Positions 25,874-32,777 of a DNA stretch of 64,000 nt are shown here, piece after piece. Origin of the DNA: Hymenobacter monticola (GTDB lineage: Bacteria > Bacteroidota > Bacteroidia > Cytophagales > Hymenobacteraceae); NCBI RefSeq assembly GCF_022811645.1, contig NZ_CP094534.1, positions 1,240,001 to 1,304,000 on the forward strand, read 5' to 3'. The position numbers were made by a program, and so were the translations under genes. The stretch's first letter is position 1. Every line of letters begins with the position of its first letter. The notes beneath the pieces were generated by a model. That model did no database searches, was not told where the DNA came from, and saw only the letters and a program-made list of their open reading frames with translations.

Positions 25874-25985
25874 GGCAGGGCCACAGGAGGCCATTCGAGC
25901 CTGCTTTTGATGCTTCGCGTTGGTACACACCAGCTATTTAAAGAAAGTGCTGACTTACCATGACTTTATCAAACTTGACTTCCAC

Positions 25986-26017
25986 TTGGGTAGTTTGGTA
26001 GTGGGTCCGCACCTTTG
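25986..26017 (+). promoter_or_regulatory. Candidate promoter of the DUF2911 gene
   Basis: TTG at 25986-25988 and CACCTTTG at 26010-26017 are 21 bases apart, with one mismatch in the -7 box. It diverges from the rimP promoter. Confidence 0.5.
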
Positions 26018-26049
26018 GGAGCACATTCTCACCTTTTTACTTTTCACTT

Positions 26050-26625
26050 ATGCAAACCCGTCAACTGTTTCGCCATCTCGTTTTAGGCTTTGCCGCGGCC
26101 CTTACTACTAGCGCTGCCCATGCGCAGGCTACCCCAGCAACTCCGGCCACGCCTGCAACCCCAGCGATGCCGGCCACGCCAGCTAAAGAAAAGCCAAGCC
26201 CGGCTGCTACGGCAACGGGCAAAATCGGCAGCGCCGACGTGACGGTGAACTACAGCAGCCCCGGCGTGAAGGGCCGCACCATTTTTGGTGGCCTGGAGAA
26301 GTACGGCAAGGTGTGGCGCGCCGGGGCCAACGAGGCTACCACGGTGGAGTTCAGCAAGGACGTGAAGGTGGAAGGCAAGACGCTGCCGGCCGGCAAGTAT
26401 GGTTTCTTCGTGATTCCGGCCGAGAGCGGTCAATGGACGGTGATTTTTAATAAGACATTTAACCAGTGGGGCGCTTTCAAGTACGACGAGAAGCAGGACG
26501 CCCTGCGTGTGATGGTGACGCCCCGCAAAAGCGCCAGCCTGACCGAGCGGCTGGTGTATGAGGTGAAGTCGCCCGGCCTGGTGCTGCGCTGGGAAAACAT
26601 TGAGTTGCCGGTGGCTATTAAATAA
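26050..26625 (+). CDS. DUF2911 secreted protein
   Basis: A 191-residue protein with a signal peptide ([17 protein letters not shown]), then a Pro/Ala/Thr linker with ATPATP repeats at about 27-45. The DUF2911 domain follows, with the hallmarks [29 protein letters not shown] and [12 protein letters not shown]. This family is common in Bacteroidota and has no proven function. It is expected in the periplasm or on the cell surface. It is a single gene, followed by a palindromic repeat. Confidence 0.92.
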   Translation: MQTRQLFRHLVLGFAAALTTSAAHAQATPATPATPATPAMPATPAKEKPSPAATATGKIGSADVTVNYSSPGVKGRTIFGGLEKYGKVWRAGANEATTVEFSKDVKVEGKTLPAGKYGFFVIPAESGQWTVIFNKTFNQWGAFKYDEKQDALRVMVTPRKSASLTERLVYEVKSPGLVLRWENIELPVAIK

Positions 26626-26636
26626 CCGTATGGCAT

Positions 26637-26713
26637 GAGTACCCCGAAGCGCTGCTTCGGCCCGTATGAACGTCATTGTTCTAACGGGCCGAAGCAGGAG
26701 CTTCGGGGTACTC
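26637..26713. repeat. Palindromic repeat of the GTACCCCGAAGC family, copy 1
   Basis: The left arm at 26637-26665 begins GAGTACCCCGAAGC and contains CTGCTTCGGCCCGT; the right arm at 26684-26713 is its complement. Each arm also has an inner GAAGC/GCTTC pair. A related copy lies at 57442-57510. Confidence 0.85.
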
Positions 26714-26727
26714 GTTTTAGCGGCGCG

Positions 26728-26735
26728 TACTTTTG
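26728..26735 (+). promoter_or_regulatory. -7 box of the selD promoter (TACTTTTG)
   Basis: An exact TAnnTTTG match 24 bases before the selD start, directly after the palindromic repeat. Confidence 0.5.
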
Positions 26736-26759
26736 GCGCCTTCCCCAAACTGACATTTT

Positions 26760-27797
26760 ATGGACTACAAACTCACCCAATACAGCCACGGCGCGGGCTG
26801 CGGCTGCAAAATCGCGCCGGCGGTGCTCGACCAAATGCTGCACACCAGCATTGCGCAGCCCCAGCACCCCAAGCTGCTGGTAGGCAATGCCAGCCGCGAC
26901 GATGCGGCCGTGTTCGACATCGGCGGGGGCCAGGCGGTGATTTCGACCACCGACTTCTTCATGCCCATCGTGGACGATGCGTACGACTTCGGCCGCATTG
27001 CCTCGGCCAACGCCATTTCGGACGTGTACGCCATGGGTGGGCGGCCGCTGCTGGCCATTGCCGTGCTGGGCTGGCCCGTGGACAAGCTGCCGCCCGAGGT
27101 GGCGCGCCGCGTGCTGGAGGGCGCCCGCAGCATCTGCGCCGAAGCTGGCATTCCGCTGGCTGGCGGCCATAGCATCGACTCGCCGGAGCCCATTTTTGGG
27201 CTGGCCGTGACGGGCATGGTCGATATCAAAGACCTGAAGCAAAACGACACGGCCACGGCCGGCTCGGAGCTTTTCCTGACCAAGCCGCTCGGCGTGGGCA
27301 TTCTAACGACGGCCCAGAAGAAAGGAATTTTACGTGATGAAGATGCGGCCTTGGCCCCGGCCCAGATGATGCAGCTGAATAAGATTGGGGCCGAGCTGAG
27401 CAAGCTCCCGGCCGTGACGGCCCTGACCGACGTGACGGGCTTCGGCCTGCTGGGCCATTTGGCCGAGGTGTGCGAAGGCAGCCACCTCACGGCCGAAATC
27501 GACTTCACGAAGGTGCCCCGCATTGCAGCGGCCGAGTCTTATTTGAAGCAGGGCAGCGTGCCCGGCGGCACCAACCGCAACTGGGCCAGCTACGGCCATA
27601 AGGTTGGTCAGATTACCGACGAGCAGCGCGCCTGGCTGTGCGACCCGCAGACATCAGGCGGGCTGCTGGTATGCGTGGAGCCCGGCGGGCGCGCGGCGGT
27701 GGAGGCCGTGTTTGAAAAGCACGGGCTGGCGTTGGAAAGCTTCGGGCACCTGCGCCAGCATCAGGAAGGCGAGGCTTGGGTGCAGGTAAGCGCCTAG
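26760..27797 (+). CDS. selD: Selenide, water dikinase
   Basis: A 345-residue SelD that makes selenophosphate from selenide and ATP, the donor for selenocysteine and selenouridine. The amino terminus [14 protein letters not shown] carries the catalytic pair Cys14 and Lys17, which match Cys17 and Lys20 of the E. coli enzyme. [21 protein letters not shown] and [12 protein letters not shown] are further hallmarks. The first position is Cys, not Sec. No selA, selB or selenouridine synthase gene is in the window, so which selenium pathway it serves is open. It is 12 bases upstream of a small membrane-protein gene. Confidence 0.97.
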   Translation: MDYKLTQYSHGAGCGCKIAPAVLDQMLHTSIAQPQHPKLLVGNASRDDAAVFDIGGGQAVISTTDFFMPIVDDAYDFGRIASANAISDVYAMGGRPLLAIAVLGWPVDKLPPEVARRVLEGARSICAEAGIPLAGGHSIDSPEPIFGLAVTGMVDIKDLKQNDTATAGSELFLTKPLGVGILTTAQKKGILRDEDAALAPAQMMQLNKIGAELSKLPAVTALTDVTGFGLLGHLAEVCEGSHLTAEIDFTKVPRIAAAESYLKQGSVPGGTNRNWASYGHKVGQITDEQRAWLCDPQTSGGLLVCVEPGGRAAVEAVFEKHGLALESFGHLRQHQEGEAWVQVSA

Positions 27798-27809
27798 GCA
27801 AGACGTTGA

Positions 27810-28403
27810 ATGAAGTTCTCCTTCCTCCGTCCGCTGCTTGAGGCGGCCGTGGTCCTGTTGCTGGTGCTGGGCGCGGCGCGGTGGGTAAGCGGGCTGTTTT
27901 CCAAGCGCACCCACGTGTACCGGGCCACGGCAGCGCGCCAGCTGCGCCTGCTGTTCTGGCCGTTGCTGGCGCTGGGCGCGGGGCTGAGCGTGCTGCCGGC
28001 GGTGGCTGTGGGCGACCAGCCGGCCAGCGGGTTTGAATGGGCCCTAACGGGCGGGTTTCTGGTGTTTACCTTGCTGCTGAGCGGCCCGGCGTTGCTGCTG
28101 CACCTGCGCTATTGGACCCTCAACCACGAAACCACGCTGGTTTTTCAGCCCGCTGAAAACCGATTTGAAGTGTATGAAGCGGGGCTGCGGCTACCATTTG
28201 AGCGGCGCGATTTGGCCTGCATCGAACGGGTGACGTGCCGAGCCCAGCGCACCTTTTGGGCGCGCTACGACTACCTACAGTTGCACTTAGCGGATGGACG
28301 CGTCATTACCCTCACCTCGCTGCTCACCGAGCTGGAGCCGCTGGCTGGCTTTCTGCGAAGTGTGCCCACTGAGCGGCGTGCTGCCTATTGGTGCTGGGTG
28401 TAG
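27810..28403 (+). CDS. Hypothetical membrane protein with PH-like tail
   Basis: A 197-residue protein with three hydrophobic segments near residues 7-28, 45-65 and 80-100, followed by a soluble part from about residue 105. That part alternates short strands (TTLVFQPAENRFEVYEAGLRL, LQLHLADGRVITLTSL) in a way that resembles bacterial PH domains. No family could be named. It begins 12 bases after selD on the same strand and may share its transcript, but no functional link to selenium is known. Confidence 0.65.
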   Translation: MKFSFLRPLLEAAVVLLLVLGAARWVSGLFSKRTHVYRATAARQLRLLFWPLLALGAGLSVLPAVAVGDQPASGFEWALTGGFLVFTLLLSGPALLLHLRYWTLNHETTLVFQPAENRFEVYEAGLRLPFERRDLACIERVTCRAQRTFWARYDYLQLHLADGRVITLTSLLTELEPLAGFLRSVPTERRAAYWCWV

Positions 28404-28426
28404 AGGATGACAGCCGAGTAAACACG

Positions 28427-29836
28427 TTACTTCTTTCGGTATAACCCCGGCGTGCCCGTCGGCTCATATGGACCAAAGACGCCGGGCAGCAACTGTTTGA
28501 GGCGCGGCACGTGGCGGCCTTGGTCGAGCAGATAGGTGGGCAGGTTTTCGCCCATCTTCTGGGCTATGCGCACCACAGCGGCGTACTCGTTGAGGTGGCC
28601 AAAATCGGCTTGCGAGAGCGACCAGTCGAGGTAGGGCGTGGCGGGATGGTTGTGGAAGTAGGCCCGGTCATCGGGGCCGAGGATGAGCAGGCTCTGGTCG
28701 TGAAGGGTCGCGTAGCGCGGGTCCGGCGCCAGGCCGAAGCGGCTTTCGGCGGGCATGTTCAGCAGGCTTTCGAGGCGGGGCACGTGTGCCCGGTAGCGCA
28801 GCACCACGGCCGCATTGATGATGAGCAGCAGCAGCAGTTCCTGCAACAACGGCCGGGGGCTGCGCTGCCACAAAAACAGGCTGAAGTAGGCCAGCGGCGT
28901 GAGCAGCAGCACCAGCACGCCCGGCGCCGTGCCGCGCTCCACAGCGGCCGTGGCAATGGCCACCACCAGCCACACCAGCATCAATTGCCGAAACTTGGCC
29001 TGAAACACCAGCCCCAACGACGTGCCCAGCGAGCGCAGCAGCGCCAACGCCAGCACCACGCCCGGCACAATAAGCAGGCGCAACTGCAAGCCCGCCGGCA
29101 GCCCGCTGGCAATCAAATCGGTGAGACCTGGCTGCAGGTGAAACTGCACGAACCCCGGCAACGCCCCGGTGTAGAAAAAAAACGTGGCCACCAGCGCGTA
29201 CGGGAAGAAAAACCCGCACAGCAGCAGCAAGGAGCTCCGAAAAGAATTAGCCGCGAAAATCACCACCGCAAACAAGCCTACCACCAGAAACAAAGCCAGC
29301 GGCAGGTAGCACAGTGCCCCCAACCCAATCAGAAAGCCCGCCCGAAACAGGCGGCGGTTGTCGTAGCCCTCGCGCGAGGTGGGCAGCAGGGCGCTCAGGG
29401 CAAACACCACGAACGTGTTGCCCAGCAGCAGCGGCGACAGTGCATCCAGGTCGGTGCTGATGCTGCCCACCAGCAGGTAGGTGAGGGCGGCCAGGTAGCC
29501 GCGCTCGGGGTGCACGTCGTAGCGGTTGAACACGAGGTTGAGCCGCAGTGCCTGCACCAACAAGAGCAGCAGCGCCACCACCCTGTAGAGCCACACCGGC
29601 CGGGCCAGCACGGCCTCGAGCCCCCCAAAAATGGCTGCTGCCAACGGCGCGGTGCCGTCGTAGAGGTCGCGGTAAGGCAGGGCGCCGCCGTGCAGGCGCT
29701 CGCCCACCAGCAGGGCGCGCAACTCGGCGGCCGTCACGGGCAGGCCCGCCCACAGCAGCGGCAGGCGCAGGGCCAGCACCAGTATCAGCAGGGCCAGCAG
29801 CTGGGCAGGCAGGGAGCTTTTAAAAAAGCGGAGCAA
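28427..29836 (-). CDS. Polytopic membrane protein, DUF6427-like
   Basis: A 469-residue protein with about 10-12 predicted transmembrane helices. It begins MLRFFKSSLPAQLLALLILV and has ERLHGGALPYRDLYDGTAPL in the first periplasmic loop, which resembles a Bacteroidota membrane family (DUF6427) found in gliding and envelope gene surroundings. A soluble carboxy-terminal region of about 110 residues follows the last helix. The loop after TM1 recalls GT-C glycosyltransferases, but the catalytic acidic motif is not evident. Function is not known. Confidence 0.65.
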   Translation of the reverse strand: MLRFFKSSLPAQLLALLILVLALRLPLLWAGLPVTAAELRALLVGERLHGGALPYRDLYDGTAPLAAAIFGGLEAVLARPVWLYRVVALLLLLVQALRLNLVFNRYDVHPERGYLAALTYLLVGSISTDLDALSPLLLGNTFVVFALSALLPTSREGYDNRRLFRAGFLIGLGALCYLPLALFLVVGLFAVVIFAANSFRSSLLLLCGFFFPYALVATFFFYTGALPGFVQFHLQPGLTDLIASGLPAGLQLRLLIVPGVVLALALLRSLGTSLGLVFQAKFRQLMLVWLVVAIATAAVERGTAPGVLVLLLTPLAYFSLFLWQRSPRPLLQELLLLLIINAAVVLRYRAHVPRLESLLNMPAESRFGLAPDPRYATLHDQSLLILGPDDRAYFHNHPATPYLDWSLSQADFGHLNEYAAVVRIAQKMGENLPTYLLDQGRHVPRLKQLLPGVFGPYEPTGTPGLYRKK

Positions 29837-29851
29837 GCGTTATGGTATGAA

Positions 29852-29960
29852 GGAGGGTATGGGGCAGGAGTTGCTGGCAAAGGTATTCTTTGGCTGCAAG
29901 CCTGACCCACATTGCTGTCATCCAATTTCAAACTCCTACCCTCTTACACCCATACCCTCC
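29852..29960. repeat. Intergenic inverted repeat between divergent genes
   Basis: GGAGGGTATGGG (29852-29863) pairs with CCCATACCCTCC (29949-29960); both arms lie in larger, loosely complementary purine- and pyrimidine-rich tracts. It occupies the divergent gap before rbfA. Confidence 0.6.
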
Positions 29961-29978
29961 TACCCTAAATCGCCACGT

Positions 29979-29986
29979 ATCTTTGC
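29979..29986 (+). promoter_or_regulatory. -7 box of the rbfA promoter (TATCTTTG)
   Basis: An exact TAnnTTTG match only 8 bases before the rbfA ATG, implying a very short leader. Confidence 0.55.
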
Positions 29987-29994
29987 TAGTCATT

Positions 29995-30414
29995 ATGGAA
30001 AGCAAACGACAACAAAAAATGGCCAGCCTGCTGCAGCAGGAGTTGGCCGCCGTGCTGCAGCGCGACTTGCCGCACCTGTTTGGGGGCGGCTTGGCGCCCA
30101 GCATCAGCGCCGTGAAGGTGACGCCTGACCTGGGCCAGGCCCGCGTGTACCTCAGCCTGCTGCTGGGCAACGACGCCGCCGACCGCCTGGAAATCATCAA
30201 GGACAACGCCAAAGAAATTCGCCATGCCCTGGCCAAGCGTATCCGCCAAACGGCCCGCGTGGTGCCCGAGCTCATCTTCTTCCACGACGACAGCGCCGCC
30301 TACGCCGCCCACATGGACCAGGTGCTCGGTACCCTCGACATTCCGCCTGCCCCCAAAGACAGCAACGAAAACGACGACGACGACAAACCCGCCCGCCCGC
30401 GCCTTTTCAATTAG
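29995..30414 (+). CDS. rbfA: Ribosome-binding factor A
   Basis: A 139-residue protein from the ATG at 29995 (MESKRQQKMASLLQQELAAV). RbfA binds the immature 30S subunit and helps 16S rRNA 5'-end processing, notably in the cold. The KH-like core shows ISAVKVTPDLGQARVYLSLL and RHALAKRIRQTARVVPELIF. The tail is acidic (NENDDDD). Frames starting upstream at 29890 lie before the -7 box and are not expected to be translated. Confidence 0.93.
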   Translation: MESKRQQKMASLLQQELAAVLQRDLPHLFGGGLAPSISAVKVTPDLGQARVYLSLLLGNDAADRLEIIKDNAKEIRHALAKRIRQTARVVPELIFFHDDSAAYAAHMDQVLGTLDIPPAPKDSNENDDDDKPARPRLFN

Positions 30415-30415
30415 C

Positions 30416-30506
30416 AAATGGGTAAGTGAGTAAATGAGTAAAGTGCCCTGACGCGCCATGCGGTTGGCCACTTTACTCATTTACTCACTTACTCACTTAC
30501 CCATTT
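30416..30506. repeat. Low-complexity palindrome of AAATGAGT-like units
   Basis: The left arm at 30416-30445 (containing GTAAGTGAGTAAATGAG) is the complement of the right arm at 30469-30506 (CTCATTTACTCACTTAC), which has one extra unit. It fills the rbfA-methyltransferase gap. Confidence 0.75.
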
Positions 30507-30512
30507 ACCGAC

Positions 30513-31322
30513 TTGTACTACGACCCGATTAAGAAGACGCTCGGCCAGGTTTTCAACCGCACGCCGTGGCTGCGCCGCCTGTTTTACCACCTGCTCGATT
30601 TGCTGCTGCTGCGTACCTGGCACGTGCACCGCGAGCTGCGCCGCTGGGCCAAGGGCCGTACCCAGGAGCCGCTGAATATCCTAGATGCCGGGTCCGGCTA
30701 CGGCCAGTACACCTACTGGATGAGCGGCCTGAGCGACAAGTGGAACATTCTGGCCGTGGACGTGAAGGAAGACCAAGTGGCCGACTCAAACGCGTTTTTC
30801 CGCCAACTTGGGCGGCGCAACGTGCAATTCGCCGTGCAGGATTTGGTGCTGTATCAGGAGCCCAACTCCTTCGATTTGGCCCTGTCCGTCGACGTGATGG
30901 AGCACATTCTGGAAGACGTGGAGGTGTTTCGCAACATCCACGCTTCGCTCAAGGACGGCGGCATGCTGCTCATTTCGACCCCTAGCGACCAGGGCGGCTC
31001 CGACGTGCACGACGACGGCGAAACCAGCTTCATCGAGGAGCACGTGCGCGACGGCTACAACATCCGCGAAATCCAGCAGAAGCTCACTACGGCCGGTTTT
31101 GAGCGCGTGGAAGCCCGCTATTCCTACGGCGAGCCCGGCCAGATTTCGTGGCGCCTGAGCATGAAGTACCCCATTTTGATGCTCGGCAAGTCGCGCCTGT
31201 TTTTTATCCTCCTGCCGTTCTATTACTTGGTGGTGTTTCCCTTCTGCCTGCTGCTGAATTGGTTTGACGCCCGCACCACCCACGACTCCGGCACCGGCCT
31301 CATTGTGAAAGCCTGGAAATAG
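30513..31322 (+). CDS. Class I SAM-dependent methyltransferase
   Basis: A 269-residue protein, apparently starting at TTG (MYYDPIKKTLGQVFNRTPWL), as no ATG or GTG lies nearby in frame. Motif I is NILDAGSGYGQYTYW; the acidic residue after strand 2 is in AVDVKEDQ; motif post-I is FDLALSVDVMEHI. The carboxy end has a hydrophobic helix pair (FFILLPFYYLVVFPFCLLL), suggesting membrane attachment. It resembles methyltransferases of lipid or quinone type, but the substrate is unknown. It follows rbfA across a palindrome. Confidence 0.85.
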   Translation: MYYDPIKKTLGQVFNRTPWLRRLFYHLLDLLLLRTWHVHRELRRWAKGRTQEPLNILDAGSGYGQYTYWMSGLSDKWNILAVDVKEDQVADSNAFFRQLGRRNVQFAVQDLVLYQEPNSFDLALSVDVMEHILEDVEVFRNIHASLKDGGMLLISTPSDQGGSDVHDDGETSFIEEHVRDGYNIREIQQKLTTAGFERVEARYSYGEPGQISWRLSMKYPILMLGKSRLFFILLPFYYLVVFPFCLLLNWFDARTTHDSGTGLIVKAWK

Positions 31323-31425
31323 CGCCAACGCGCCGGGTCCGGCAAGCGTTAGCCCGTATTCAATAGTTTTACCCGAAATTGCTTTCCTTCCGACAGCCCG
31401 CTTCTCTGCCCGCTAACCCCCATTT

Positions 31426-32658
31426 GTGAGAGTTCCCCTCCTCATTGCCCGGCGCTACTTCCGCTCGAAGAACAAGCGCAACATCATCACCATCATTTCC
31501 AACATTTCGATGATTGGCGTGGCGGTGGGCACCATGGCGCTCATCATTGTGCTGTCGGTGTTCAACGGGCTGGAGGACTTGGTGCGCACGCTCTACGGCA
31601 AGTCGGACCCCAACCTCGTGATTTCGGCTGCCAAAGGCAAGGCTTTCCCGGTAGACCGTGCTTTCCTGGTGAAGCTGGAAAACACGCCCGGCGTGGCCCT
31701 GCTCACCGAAGTCATCGAGGACAACGCCCTGCTGCAGTACCACGACCGCCAGATGGTGGTGAAAATGCGCGGCCTTTCGGACAACTACTTCGGCCAGAGC
31801 CAGATTGACGCCAACATTCGGGAGGGCGACCACCGCCTGCGCCGCGACAGCCTGGAGCTGGCCCTGGTGGGCGCCGGTGTGCAGCACGAACTCAGCATTA
31901 CGCTGAATAACCGCTTGGCGCCTATGCGCCTGCTCTACCCACGCAACACGCCTGGCAAAAAAGCCCTCAGCACCGACCCCAGCAACGCATTCAACGAAGA
32001 AGACCTGATTGCGGGCGGCGTGTTCCTCATCGAACAGCACATCGACGACAGCTACATTTTCGTGCCCCTCGAATTTGCCCAGCGCCTGTTGGGCTACAGC
32101 AACCGCCGCACGGCCCTCTACGTGAAGGTGGGCCAGAGCTTCGAGATTGAGCAGGTGAAAAACCAGTTGCGCAAGATGCTCGGCCCCGAATTCAAGGTGC
32201 AGGACTCCGACGAGCAGCACGTGAGCTTGTTCAAGGCCATCAAGGTGGAAAAGCTGTTCGTTTTCATCACCTTCACGCTCATTCTGCTCATTGCCTCGCT
32301 CAACATCTTTTTCTCGCTCTCGATGCTCGTCATCGACAAGAAAAAGGACATTGCGGTGCTGCTGGCCATGGGCGCCAGCCAGAAAACGGTGCGCCGCACC
32401 TTCCTCTACGTGGGCGCTATTGTGGCCTTGGTGGGCGCGGCCACGGGCCTCGTGCTGGGCGTGACCCTGTGCTGGCTGCAGCAACGCTTCGGCTTTGTGA
32501 GCATGGGCATGGCCACGAGCGTGGTGGACGCCTACCCGGTGAAAATGCAGGCTTCGGACATTGTTTTCACGTGCATGTCCATCATTTTCATCACGCTGGC
32601 CGTGAGCATCCGGCCAGCCCTGAACGCCAGCCGCCTGGACGTGCGCGAGAATTTATAA
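31426..32658 (+). CDS. ABC transporter permease of the LolC/LolE (FtsX) family
   Basis: A 410-residue inner-membrane protein starting at GTG (RVPLLIARRYFRSKNKRNII). The four-helix FtsX plan is clear: TM1 at about 24-48, a large periplasmic domain of about 220 residues, then three helices near 280-305, 325-350 and 375-395. In Bacteroidota such proteins are annotated as lipoprotein-releasing permeases, acting with a LolD ATPase to load lipoproteins onto LolA. No ATPase gene is adjacent, so the lipoprotein role rests on family similarity. Confidence 0.88.
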   Translation: MRVPLLIARRYFRSKNKRNIITIISNISMIGVAVGTMALIIVLSVFNGLEDLVRTLYGKSDPNLVISAAKGKAFPVDRAFLVKLENTPGVALLTEVIEDNALLQYHDRQMVVKMRGLSDNYFGQSQIDANIREGDHRLRRDSLELALVGAGVQHELSITLNNRLAPMRLLYPRNTPGKKALSTDPSNAFNEEDLIAGGVFLIEQHIDDSYIFVPLEFAQRLLGYSNRRTALYVKVGQSFEIEQVKNQLRKMLGPEFKVQDSDEQHVSLFKAIKVEKLFVFITFTLILLIASLNIFFSLSMLVIDKKKDIAVLLAMGASQKTVRRTFLYVGAIVALVGAATGLVLGVTLCWLQQRFGFVSMGMATSVVDAYPVKMQASDIVFTCMSIIFITLAVSIRPALNASRLDVRENL

Positions 32659-32777
32659 GCCCGGCCGCATCCTGGCGGGCCAACGCCCGTAAGCGCTAAG
32701 CCGCCCCCGAGGCCGCAAAATTCTGCCGTGCACATTTCCGCTTTCGGCCCTAACTTGCGCCTTCCGCGTGCCCGGCT

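Noticed and set aside
28511..29905. A 464-codon plus-strand frame rich in Gln and His
   Set aside because: It lies opposite a clear polytopic membrane protein; Gln/His richness comes from the reversed Leu codons.
31369..32484. A 371-codon minus-strand frame
   Set aside because: Antisense to the FtsX-type permease, with no protein-like features.
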